Notes under the pieces: generated by a model
The model's database searches: none
What the model was told of the DNA's origin: nothing
The model's input: the letters and a program-made list of their open reading frames with translations, nothing else
Shown here: in pieces, positions 24,714-32,644 of the stretch
Layout: each line of letters begins with the position of its first letter
Position numbering within the stretch: the first letter of the stretch is position 1
Program-made: the position numbers and the translations under genes
Origin: Deltaproteobacteria bacterium
GTDB lineage: Bacteria > Desulfobacterota > Syntrophorhabdia > Syntrophorhabdales > Syntrophorhabdaceae
Reading direction: 5' to 3'
Length of the DNA stretch: 49,490 nt
Assembly: GCA_029777945.1 (NCBI GenBank)
Contig: JAKORG010000014.1
Coordinates: 1-49,490 of the forward strand

Positions 24714-26069
24714 ATGACCTCTATTGATAGATTTTCCCAGCTTATTTTCAATATATATGAGGCATTCACAGTAGCATTATATTTAAAAGAAAAGGAATAT
24801 CTAAAATGTATTTCCTGTGTAACTTTTTCAAAAGGTTTTGATAAGGGAAGGCTTTTATCCGTAGAAGGGACTCTCCCTGGCTGGGTATTAAAGCACGGCC
24901 AGCCCCTTATTATTCCCAATTTTGATAAGGATGAAACTGCATTAGGTTATTATACAAAAAAAGAAGAGATTAAGTCATTTATGGGTTATCCCCTGGGAAC
25001 AGAAGGAGTTATAGTTATTGATAGTAAAAAAAAGTGGGTATTTACAGAAAAGGAAAAGAGGATTTTAGGTGGCTTTGCCTCTGCAATAATAGAAGAGATG
25101 GAGAAGGAGAAAAGATATTTAGAGACAGAAGAGAAGATAGAGGAATTAAATGCAGGTAAGAGGATATTTACGCTTTTTAATAATCTCTTAAATACCCGGG
25201 CTTCTGTGAAGGAAATTTTAAGGGAATGCGCACACATTTCTTTTGGTGATATGGGTTTTATAGGCATAGAACATAATAATTACATGATAATTTACGAGAT
25301 TTATGGAGCTGAGGAACAGAGTTTTTTAAATAAAAGGTGTCAAAACTGTATTGCATCCATGGTATTAGATGGTGGAAGAGAACTGTTATTACCTTATGAT
25401 AGCGGTCTTCTTAAAGAAAAGCCCTTATTTTTCCATGAAGAAAACATAAAGGCAAGGCAGCTTTTCGGTTTTCCCCTTATTATGGATGATATAACCTTTG
25501 GTGTTTTTGGCATTGTCTCGTTATCGGAGAATAAATTGAAAGACAGGAAAATCCCAACTTTAAGGGATACATCCATGTTGTTTTCCCTTTATTATTCATC
25601 TTTACTTACAAAAAAGGCTTATGAAAGAACAAAAAATTTTGAGCCCGTAACAGGTGCACTTTATTTTTCAAAATTTCTCAGAATACTTGAAGAAGAAATA
25701 AATAAAGAAAAAAGAATCTGCGTTGTATCTATAAGGCTGAATGCTATAGATGTAATAAACAGAAATTCAGGTGTTACATTTACAGACATGTTTCTAAAGA
25801 AGGTTTATAATGCCATTAGGCAATGTTTAGGCAATAATGCAATTATAGCCCGTAAAAGCGGAGGGCATTTTTATGCCTTGGTAGATATAGGTGAAAGGTC
25901 AGGCACAAAAAATGCTTTACTGGTTTTAAATAAAATTGTTTCTAAAAATCTTGTTGATGAAAAAAGATTTGATGTAGAACATATTATAGATTCTGGTGTT
26001 TCCTTTTATCCTGAAGACGCAAGGGATGTATGGGAGCTTTTAACTAAGGCAGATAATACAAAGATATGA
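24714..26069 (+). CDS. GAF-domain protein with degenerate GGDEF domain
   Basis: A 451-residue cytosolic protein. A GAF-like sensor domain (about 10-140), a linker helix, a second GAF-like region (about 155-295) and a C-terminal GGDEF-fold domain (about 305-451). The GGDEF signature is replaced by SGGHF in ARKSGGHFYALV, and the usual metal-binding Asp-rich segment (DxDxFK) reads SIRLNAIDV, so diguanylate cyclase activity is unlikely. It may bind a nucleotide or act as a structural sensor. It starts 3 bp after ttuA and ends 32 bp before mreB, which hints at a connection to cell-shape control (inference). Confidence 0.72.
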   Translation: MTSIDRFSQLIFNIYEAFTVALYLKEKEYLKCISCVTFSKGFDKGRLLSVEGTLPGWVLKHGQPLIIPNFDKDETALGYYTKKEEIKSFMGYPLGTEGVIVIDSKKKWVFTEKEKRILGGFASAIIEEMEKEKRYLETEEKIEELNAGKRIFTLFNNLLNTRASVKEILRECAHISFGDMGFIGIEHNNYMIIYEIYGAEEQSFLNKRCQNCIASMVLDGGRELLLPYDSGLLKEKPLFFHEENIKARQLFGFPLIMDDITFGVFGIVSLSENKLKDRKIPTLRDTSMLFSLYYSSLLTKKAYERTKNFEPVTGALYFSKFLRILEEEINKEKRICVVSIRLNAIDVINRNSGVTFTDMFLKKVYNAIRQCLGNNAIIARKSGGHFYALVDIGERSGTKNALLVLNKIVSKNLVDEKRFDVEHIIDSGVSFYPEDARDVWELLTKADNTKI

Positions 26070-26101
26070 AGAATACCTATGAAAGAAGGTAAGGAGGGGT
26101 C

Positions 26102-27133
26102 ATGAATTTTTTAAAAAAATTATTAGGTTTATTTTCCACACAGTTTGCAATGGACTTAGGTACTGTTAATACCCTCATCTATATGAAAGGAGAAGGGATA
26201 GTATTAAATGAGCCGTCTGTTGTTGCCATTGAAAAAAATACTGGAAGGGTAATAGCAGTAGGTAAAGAGGCAAAGGAATATATAGGTAGAACCCCTCCAA
26301 ACATAGAGGCAATGAGACCTTTAAAAGACGGTGTAATAGCAGATTTCGATGTGGCAAAGGCCATGATAAAATATTTTTTAAATTATGTAAGGAAGGACAG
26401 AAAGATATCAAGGCCAAAGATGGTAGTAGGGGTTCCATCGGGAATTACACAGGTAGAAAAAAAGGCGGTTATAGATGCCTGTATCCAGGTCGGGATTAAG
26501 GATGTATACCTCATTGAGGAGCCTATGGCAGCGGCTATAGGTTCTGATATGCCCATTGAACTTCCTAAGGGTAACATGGTTGTAGATATAGGAGGTGGTA
26601 CCACTGAAGTGGCTGTAATAAGTCTTTCTGCGACGGCATTCAGCGAGTCTTTGAGGGTTGCAGGAGACGAAATGGACGAATCCATTGTTAGATATCTCCA
26701 GAAAAAATATCAGATATCCATAGGCACTATAGCAGCAGAGAAATTAAAGATATTGGCGTCATCGTCTCGACACTCAGAGGGTGAGAAGAGAGTTTTCAAT
26801 ATAGTGGGAAAGGATTTGGTCACAGGCATCCCGAGAAACATTAAAATTACAACAGAAGAGATTTTAGAGGCAATAGAAGAACCGGTTTCTGCAATAGTAG
26901 ATGCGGTAAAACGAATGCTCGAAAAACTACCACCAGAATTTGTTTCAGATTTAAACGATTCGGGAATGGTATTAACAGGAGGGGGAGCACTGCTGAAAGA
27001 CCTTGATAAAAGGATTGAATCGAAGACGGATATTAAGGTTAAGGTAGTGGATGAACCTTTACTTTCCGTTGTTCTTGGTGCAGGTAAAGCCCTTGAAGAA
27101 ATGGGTAAGTATAAAAAAGTATTTATAAATTAA
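26102..27133 (+). CDS. mreB: rod shape-determining protein MreB
   Basis: A 343-residue bacterial actin. Phosphate-1 (AMDLGTVNTLIY), connect-1, phosphate-2 (NMVVDIGGGTTEVAVISL) and adenosine motifs (GMVLTGGGALLKDLDKRI) are all present, and the N-terminal FLKKLLGLF helix can act as the membrane-binding amphipathic helix. It directs elongation-specific peptidoglycan synthesis. A strong AAGGAGG is 6-12 bp before the ATG. mreC and mreD do not follow: the gene ends 1 bp from the convergent uvrD-type gene. It is the last gene of the nine-gene run. Confidence 0.95.
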   Translation: MNFLKKLLGLFSTQFAMDLGTVNTLIYMKGEGIVLNEPSVVAIEKNTGRVIAVGKEAKEYIGRTPPNIEAMRPLKDGVIADFDVAKAMIKYFLNYVRKDRKISRPKMVVGVPSGITQVEKKAVIDACIQVGIKDVYLIEEPMAAAIGSDMPIELPKGNMVVDIGGGTTEVAVISLSATAFSESLRVAGDEMDESIVRYLQKKYQISIGTIAAEKLKILASSSRHSEGEKRVFNIVGKDLVTGIPRNIKITTEEILEAIEEPVSAIVDAVKRMLEKLPPEFVSDLNDSGMVLTGGGALLKDLDKRIESKTDIKVKVVDEPLLSVVLGAGKALEEMGKYKKVFIN

Positions 27134-27134
27134 A

Positions 27135-29114
27135 TTAATTAGAAACCTGCCATTCCTCGTAAGTATTTCTTTTCAGCTCTGTTATAAAACGAGAAGGCTT
27201 TAGTATTATATGACCTGCTTGTTTATCATAGGCAATGAGGGGGTAACATAGGTAGAGCTCATCCATTGCACGGGTTGTAGCCACATAAAAAAGCCTTCTT
27301 TCTTCCTCTATGTTTCCTTCCTCAACAGACTTTGGATTGGGAAACCTGCCTTCAGCACACCAGACAAGAAATACGACCCTCCATTCAAGTCCTTTTGCCT
27401 GGTGGATGGTGCTTAAAATCACCCTTTCATCGTTTCTGTCGGCAGTTATAATATCTTCTCCACTAATCCCGCTCATAAGGGACAGTTCATTTAAAAAGGT
27501 TTCAAGGGATTGATATTTTGTTGAAAAATTAATCAGTTGTCCTATGTCTTCGAGTCTTGATTCAAAATTTGGATAGTTGTATTTTAGATATTCTGTGTAT
27601 CCGTATTTAAGGACACAGGATATCATATCTCCTATGGCCTCCTTTTCGTAAAGCGTTGTAAGCTCTCTAAATAACCTTGACCATAACATGATATTATCTT
27701 TGGGGATTTTCTTTAGTGCTTCACCGATTTTTTTTGTAACAAAAAGATCCAGAGGGTTATCCTGTGTTTTTATAAAATCGAATATGTATTCTGCAGTGCG
27801 TTTCCCTATTTTAGGAAAAAGGTTAAGAAGCCTTTTCCATGACAGCTCATCTTTGTTGTTTACCATAACCCTCAAAAAAGATACCACATCCTTTATGTGT
27901 GCCTGCTCAAAGAATCTAAGGCCACTTCTTATTTCAAAGGGAATATCCCTTTTAGTGAGTTCCATCTGGATTTCCATTGATTGGTAATGTGCCCTGTACA
28001 AAACGGCAATATCTTCTAAGGGAATACCCTCATCTCTCAACTCAAGAATTCTTTGGGCAACAAATTCGGCCTGCTGCATAACATCCCTTAAATGTGTTAA
28101 TACAGGCTTATGTCCGTGGTTTTTTATACTTTTCAAGTTTTTTGTAAATTGCATTTTGTTGTGAGATATGGATGTATTGGCGAGGTTCAAGATTTCTGGC
28201 GTGCTCCTGTAATTCGTTTCAAGCTTATATATCTTTGCATCAGGGTATTTTTTTGGAAATTCCATAATGTTTTTAAAATTTGCACCCCTGAACGAGTAGA
28301 TACTCTGGGCATCATCTCCCACAACCATTATATTTCTATTCAGCATACCCATAAAATCCACTATCTCTCCCTGTATCCTGTTCGTGTCCTGATATTCGTC
28401 GACAAGAATATGGGAAAAGACACCTGAATAATATTCCCTCAAATCTTTGTTTTCTTCCAATAGCTTATGCCAGTAATAGAGAAGGTCATCAAAATCCATG
28501 GCATTTATATTTTTCTTCTTCTCTGTATAAAGCTTATGGATTGTAGATAATTCCTTTTTCAAGCTCAAAAAAAAGGGGAATCTCTCAAATAAAACGTTTT
28601 CTATGGATTCCATTGTGTTAATAGCATAGCTAAATATATCTTTTATAAGTGAGGCCTTTGGAAAAAACTTTTCTTTCTTGTCGATTTTAGCCTCTTTAAT
28701 AACCACATCTATCAAATCTTTTGCATCTTCATTATCGAGGATCGTAAAGTTTTTATTAAAACCTAAAAGGTTTGCATGCTGTCTTAAAATCATATTCCCT
28801 ATATGATGGAATGTGCCTCCCCATATGAATCTTGTATCGATTTTCAAAAGTTGTTCCACCCTTCTTAGCATTTCTCTGGCAGCCTTGTTAGTAAATGTAA
28901 GAAGCATTATATTTTTAGGCGATATGCCTTTTTCAAGTAATCTTGCAACCCTGTATGTAACCACCCTTGTCTTACCGCTTCCAGCACCTGCTATGACAAG
29001 GATGGGACCGTTTTCATGCATGACTACATTCAATTGCTCTTCGTTTAATTCCTTATCATATTCTGTTATGGAAGTTTTCGAGACTGTCTCTCTGTGTATG
29101 AAATATTTTTTCAT
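27135..29114 (-). CDS. UvrD/PcrA/Rep-type superfamily 1 DNA helicase
   Basis: A 659-residue 3'-5' helicase. Motif I is VIAGAGSGKTRVVTYR, motif II DEYQDTN, motif III VVGDDAQSIYSFRGANF, motif IV LETNYRSTPEIL, motif V STIHQAKGLEWRVVFL, and motif VI EEERRLFYVATTRAMDELYL. It opens with a short extension followed by LNEEQLNVVMHENGPILV (Q motif region). The length and the motif V/VI region fit UvrD/PcrA/Rep; which paralogue it is cannot be determined here. Monocistronic by position, convergent with mreB and divergent from the DUF948 gene. Confidence 0.92.
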   Translation of the reverse strand: MKKYFIHRETVSKTSITEYDKELNEEQLNVVMHENGPILVIAGAGSGKTRVVTYRVARLLEKGISPKNIMLLTFTNKAAREMLRRVEQLLKIDTRFIWGGTFHHIGNMILRQHANLLGFNKNFTILDNEDAKDLIDVVIKEAKIDKKEKFFPKASLIKDIFSYAINTMESIENVLFERFPFFLSLKKELSTIHKLYTEKKKNINAMDFDDLLYYWHKLLEENKDLREYYSGVFSHILVDEYQDTNRIQGEIVDFMGMLNRNIMVVGDDAQSIYSFRGANFKNIMEFPKKYPDAKIYKLETNYRSTPEILNLANTSISHNKMQFTKNLKSIKNHGHKPVLTHLRDVMQQAEFVAQRILELRDEGIPLEDIAVLYRAHYQSMEIQMELTKRDIPFEIRSGLRFFEQAHIKDVVSFLRVMVNNKDELSWKRLLNLFPKIGKRTAEYIFDFIKTQDNPLDLFVTKKIGEALKKIPKDNIMLWSRLFRELTTLYEKEAIGDMISCVLKYGYTEYLKYNYPNFESRLEDIGQLINFSTKYQSLETFLNELSLMSGISGEDIITADRNDERVILSTIHQAKGLEWRVVFLVWCAEGRFPNPKSVEEGNIEEERRLFYVATTRAMDELYLCYPLIAYDKQAGHIILKPSRFITELKRNTYEEWQVSN

Positions 29115-29179
29115 GGATGTTAATTATGCGTTATGTTTATGTTTAATGTCAATAACCATATGGAGATAACTTTTTTCCC

Positions 29180-29207
29180 TTTACATTTCTTTTATAGCTA
29201 CTATAAT
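29180..29207 (+). promoter_or_regulatory. predicted promoter for the DUF948-YtxH genes
   Basis: TTTACA (29180-29185) and a perfect TATAAT (29202-29207) with a 16-bp spacer, about 80 bp before the DUF948 start codon. The leader between them and the gene has no recognisable riboswitch. Confidence 0.55.
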
Positions 29208-29287
29208 TATAATTATGTAGAGCGGATAAACGAAGGATAGTTCTTAGTCGAAGCTTTTTATAAAACACTTTTAGTTATGGGGGTATT

Positions 29288-29722
29288 ATGAATACTATTT
29301 TTTTAGGCATTATAACTGCATGCTTTGTGTTGTTAGTAATTGCATTAATTTATTTTTTAAAGGCAATAAAGGAATCAATCAAAAATTTGGAAGATAAGGT
29401 TATATCATCAATTACGGATCTCGAAAAAAGAATGGATTCAATAGAAAGTTCGTTAAACCCTACCTTTAATGAATTACCTAAAACCTTATCAAGCTTTAGA
29501 AACTTTGCCGATACATTAACTGAAATAACAAATGATGTTAAAGAATTTACAGAATCTATGAGAAGTTTAGGTTATAATATCAAAAACATAAGTGCTTCTA
29601 TTGAAAGAATAAGTTCTATTAGCGCTAAACAGATATCTGGTATTAAGGCAGGGATAGAGGCTGCTTGCAATGTTCTTTATAAGCATTATATTAATAAATG
29701 GAGTAATAAAAAATCTATATAA
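29288..29722 (+). CDS. DUF948-like membrane-anchored coiled-coil protein
   Basis: A 144-residue protein with one N-terminal TM helix (IITACFVLLVIALIYFLKAI) followed by a heptad-rich coiled coil (about 30-125) with several Ser/Thr and Asn positions. This is the layout of the DUF948/YtxG family, whose members typically neighbour YtxH-domain proteins, as here. Function unknown; envelope stress or general stress is proposed for Bacillus relatives. The YtxH-domain gene begins 11 bp downstream. Confidence 0.65.
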   Translation: MNTIFLGIITACFVLLVIALIYFLKAIKESIKNLEDKVISSITDLEKRMDSIESSLNPTFNELPKTLSSFRNFADTLTEITNDVKEFTESMRSLGYNIKNISASIERISSISAKQISGIKAGIEAACNVLYKHYINKWSNKKSI

Positions 29723-29733
29723 GGAGGTTTTAT

Positions 29734-30036
29734 ATGTTTAATGAGGAAAAAAGGTTTGGGGCAGGTAGTGTAGTCCTTTCTTTCTTTATAGGCGGTCTTA
29801 TTGGAGCCGGTATTGCCCTTCTCGTTGCACCAAAATCAGGTGTTGAAACAAGAAAGCAGATAAAGGAATTTGCAGAAGAAGCAAAGGAAAAGGCTGAAAC
29901 ATATATAGAGAAAGTAAAAGAAAAGGCATCCACTGCGATGGAGAAGGGGAAGGAGTTTTTAGCAAAGGAAAAATCCATTATTAAGTCAGCAGTGGAGGCA
30001 GGTAAAGAGGCTTTTGAAAAGGAAAAAGAGACATAA
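29734..30036 (+). CDS. YtxH domain-containing protein
   Basis: A 100-residue protein with a glycine-rich N-terminal membrane segment (VLSFFIGGLIGAGIALLVAP) and KSGVETRKQIKEF, the typical YtxH start, followed by a long Lys/Glu/Ala-rich amphipathic helix (residues 45-100) with repeats such as AKEKAE and KVKEKAS reminiscent of apolipoprotein/LEA-like stress proteins. Cellular role unknown. Strong ribosome-binding site AAGGAGG upstream. A terminator follows at 30045-30073. Confidence 0.8.
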   Translation: MFNEEKRFGAGSVVLSFFIGGLIGAGIALLVAPKSGVETRKQIKEFAEEAKEKAETYIEKVKEKASTAMEKGKEFLAKEKSIIKSAVEAGKEAFEKEKET

Positions 30037-30044
30037 AAAATATT

Positions 30045-30078
30045 AAAGACCCTGGGTAATCTCCGGGGTCTTTGTATT
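30045..30078 (+). terminator. probable terminator after the YtxH gene
   Basis: Arms 30045-30055 (AAAGACCCTGG) and 30063-30073 (CCGGGGTCTTT) pair over 11 bp with one T-G wobble around a 7-nt loop, followed by a short, imperfect T stretch. Confidence 0.7.
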
Positions 30079-30146
30079 CAGCACATGCATCAATTGAATT
30101 GAAATGTATCTTTGATAAGTTTTTAACAAATTTGAGGTAGATTAAA

Positions 30147-31187
30147 ATAGAAAAAAACAGATTTTATACTTTAACACTTATTTTTCTTGTCTTTGTTTTT
30201 GGCTATATAACGTATCTTATTTTAAAACCATTTTTATATGCCATATCATGGGGTATAGTCATATCCCTTGTTTTTTATCCTTTTTACAACTTTTTTTTTA
30301 AATATGTTAAAAATACCACCATTTCTTCAGTAATGACACTTTTGGTAATAATTTTTGTTATTTTCGGCCCTTTCACTTACCTTACCTATTTAATAATACA
30401 GGAGATAAATGGTCTCGTAGAGTATATTAAATCCCATGAGCTTAATGTTTTGGATAGTATCTTACAGTATCCAATAATCAGCAATTTGACAAAAAAGATA
30501 CTTAATGTTTTCAATATGTCCTATGGAGAATTAAAAAAGATGATTGTGACAAACCTAACAACACTGGGTAAAGAACTGCTCGGTAGAATAACAAACAGCA
30601 TTGGAAATATCGTATCTACAATCGTGGACATTGTTTTTATTTTTTTGACTGTTTTTTTTCTTCTTTTGGACGGTCCCATGTTTCTTAAAAAAATACAGGA
30701 TTATATGCCCTTTTCAAAAAATCAAAAGGAGAAACTCATAAAACAGGTGAAAGAAATTATCATCTCCACTATATACGGTGGGGTAACAGTTGCACTTGTC
30801 CAAGGGTTAATAGGCGGTATTGCCTTTTCGATTCTTGGCATACCGTCGTCTGTGTTTTGGGGTTTATGTATGTTTTTTTCATCCTTTATACCTATATTGG
30901 GCACATTTATTATATGGGGACCGGGAGCGCTTTATTTGTTTTTTAATGGTTTTTTCCTAAAAGGTTTTATTTTAATTTTCATTGGCATATTCGTTATAAG
31001 CATGGTTGACAATATTTTAAGGCCTCTAATCGTAAAAGGAAAGACAAGGCTTCCAACAATTCTTATTTTTTTCAGTATACTCGGTGGAATTAAACTCTTT
31101 GGTTTTATTGGATTTATAATGGGACCACTTGTACTGGCCTTATTTATATCTGTATTTGAAATATTCAGATATTCTGAAGAGAAATAA
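30147..31187 (+). CDS. AI-2E family transporter (non-canonical start)
   Basis: A membrane protein of the AI-2E/PerM (UPF0118) family, about 346 residues if started at ATA 30147. The stretch from 30150 to 30332 encodes the expected first two TM helices (NRFYTLTLIFLVFVFGYITY, AISWGIVISLVFYPFY), then homology continues without break through GGVTVALVQGLIGGIAFSIL, the ...FWGLCMFFSSFIPILGTFI block and IMGPLVLALFISVFEIF. There is no ATG, GTG or TTG in frame between the stop at 30138 and ATG 30333, while GAGGT at 30134-30138 is well placed for ATA 30147 (or ATT 30141). Starting at 30333 would delete the N-terminal helices. Substrate unknown; relatives include antiporters and AI-2 exporters. Confidence 0.8.
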   Translation: MEKNRFYTLTLIFLVFVFGYITYLILKPFLYAISWGIVISLVFYPFYNFFFKYVKNTTISSVMTLLVIIFVIFGPFTYLTYLIIQEINGLVEYIKSHELNVLDSILQYPIISNLTKKILNVFNMSYGELKKMIVTNLTTLGKELLGRITNSIGNIVSTIVDIVFIFLTVFFLLLDGPMFLKKIQDYMPFSKNQKEKLIKQVKEIIISTIYGGVTVALVQGLIGGIAFSILGIPSSVFWGLCMFFSSFIPILGTFIIWGPGALYLFFNGFFLKGFILIFIGIFVISMVDNILRPLIVKGKTRLPTILIFFSILGGIKLFGFIGFIMGPLVLALFISVFEIFRYSEEK

Positions 31188-31220
31188 GGATAAAATCAAT
31201 TTATGCTTGAATACTATCAG

Positions 31221-31236
31221 CCTATAATGATATAGG
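31221..31236. repeat. small inverted repeat upstream of the DUF3553-like gene
   Basis: CCTATA, loop ATGA, TATAGG: a perfect 6-bp stem 25 bp before the TTG start at 31261. No T-run follows; it may be an mRNA hairpin or a chance palindrome. Confidence 0.3.
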
Positions 31237-31260
31237 TTATGCATGAGAGGAGATTATTTA

Positions 31261-31560
31261 TTGTATTTAAAAGTAGGCGATTATGTTTTTCATAAGCATT
31301 ACAAGAGATGGGGCATTGGCGTTGTTGTTGAGGAAAGAAGATCAGAGCTTCCAGGAGGTTTTTGCTATGTTCGTGTGGATTTCGAAGATGGTAAAACAAG
31401 GGTCTTTGATAACAATTTCAGGAGTAATGGATGTTGCTACTATGCTGGTATTGAAAAGATAGATATTCCTATTGAAACAAAGGAAAAGAAAGAAAAAGAG
31501 ATAAAGATAAAGATAAGAAGGATAGATAAAGGCAATAACAAGAGGTTAAAAGGCAAATAA
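31261..31560 (+). CDS. DUF3553-like small basic protein
   Basis: About 99 residues. The N-terminal half (LKVGDYVFHKHYKRWGIGVV..., FCYVRVDFEDGKTRVFD) resembles the DUF3553/CarD-like beta-barrel segment found alone or in helicases; the C-terminal 35 residues are a Lys/Glu/Arg-rich tail that could contact nucleic acid. An ATG at 31243 is open, but AGAGGAG (31245-31251) lies 9 bp before TTG 31261 and would be inside the longer frame, so I prefer TTG. It ends 2 bp before selD and is probably cotranscribed with it. Function unknown. Confidence 0.6.
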   Translation: MYLKVGDYVFHKHYKRWGIGVVVEERRSELPGGFCYVRVDFEDGKTRVFDNNFRSNGCCYYAGIEKIDIPIETKEKKEKEIKIKIRRIDKGNNKRLKGK

Positions 31561-31562
31561 TA

Positions 31563-32588
31563 ATGGAAGATATTAAACTCACAAAATATGTAAAAGGCGC
31601 AGGGTGAGCGTCTAAAATAGGTCCGGGTGACCTTTCAAATATACTCTGCGGAATCAATATACCCACTGATGAAAATGTCATTGTGGGTATAGAGGGATTT
31701 GAGGATGCAGGTGTATATAAGATAAACGAAGAGATGGCAATCGTCCAGACTGTTGATTTCTTCACACCTATTGTAAACGATCCATACGCATTCGGTCAAA
31801 TTGCCGCTACAAATGCATTAAGCGATATATATGCCATGGGGGCAACCCCAAAAATTGCATTAAACATCGTCTGTTTTTCAGTAAAAACATTCGGTGCCCA
31901 TGTCTTAAAAGAAATATTAAGAGGTGGTATGGATAAAATAAGTGAGGCAGGTGTCTCTCTGCTTGGAGGGCATAGTGTGGAAGATGAAGAAATAAAATAC
32001 GGCCTATGCGTAACAGGTTTTGTCCATCCAGATAAAATAATTAGAAACGAGGGGGCATATCCTGGTGATTTTTTAATCCTCACAAAACCCCTTGGCACCG
32101 GCATTTTAAATACAGGCATTAAGGCTGATATGCTTGATAAGGATACTATAGAAAATTTGATAGAAGTAATGGCTACTTTAAACAAAAAGGCAGGGGAGGT
32201 AATGAAGACCGTTAGGGTTCATGCTGCCACAGATGTTACAGGTTTTGGTTTAGCAGGTCATTTAAAAGAGATGATAAAGGAGAATATAGGGATTCAGCTA
32301 TTTAGGGACAATTTACCTTATTTTAAAGAGGCTCCAGAGTTGGCAAACATGGGAATACTTCCCGGTGGCCTATACAGGAACCGTGATTTTTATAGTGCTT
32401 ATATAGTTGGAGAAAAATCAGGCTTTATCTATGATTTAATATTCGATCCACAGACATCGGGTGGGTTGTTATTTGCCGTCCATCCAGAAGATCTCCCCTT
32501 GTTTGAAAATAATGCAATTTCTGCAGGACTCAAATACTGGATTATTGGGAAATTTGTAGAAGAACCAAAGGGAAAGATAATTCTTTAA
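31563..32588 (+). CDS. selD: selenide, water dikinase (selenophosphate synthase), selenocysteine-containing
   Basis: SelD makes selenophosphate from selenide and ATP for selenocysteine and selenouridine synthesis. The frame from ATG 31563 runs through an in-frame TGA at 31605-31607 (residue 15) and continues with clear SelD sequence: KLTKYVKGAG-U-ASKIGPGDL, where U is the catalytic Sec/Cys position. Downstream are FEDAGVY, VQTVDFFTPIVNDPY, ATNALSDIYAMGA and the C-terminal TSGGLLFAV. The total is 341 residues, normal for SelD. An ATG at 31683 gives a truncated enzyme lacking the glycine-rich loop and active site, and is not the real start. A hairpin at 31614-31636 is a candidate SECIS. SelA, SelB and tRNA-Sec are not in the window. 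Confidence 0.92.
31614..31636 (+). promoter_or_regulatory. candidate bacterial SECIS hairpin in selD
   Basis: GGTC (31620-31623) and GACC (31629-31632) form a stem around the loop CGGGT, extended by AAA/TTT pairs on the outside across a small bulge. The apical loop is centred 19 nt after the TGA, the spacing expected for SelB-dependent UGA decoding in bacteria. Confidence 0.6.
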
Positions 32589-32644
32589 TAAAAGTCGTGG
32601 TCCAATAAACTTAAATTTATTTTTAAATTCTTGTTATTTTTACA

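Noticed and set aside
24714-26069. Active diguanylate cyclase
   Set aside because: The signature reads SGGHF and the metal-binding Asp positions are lost.
29208-29287. RNA gene or riboswitch before the DUF948 gene
   Set aside because: Only AT-rich sequence and no conserved tRNA or aptamer-like elements could be recognised.
30333-31187. AI-2E permease starting at ATG 30333
   Set aside because: Family sequence including the first membrane helices continues about 60 codons upstream in the same open frame.
31683-32588. SelD starting at ATG 31683
   Set aside because: This start removes the glycine-rich ATP loop and catalytic Sec position. The upstream in-frame sequence through the TGA is clearly SelD, so the gene starts at 31563.
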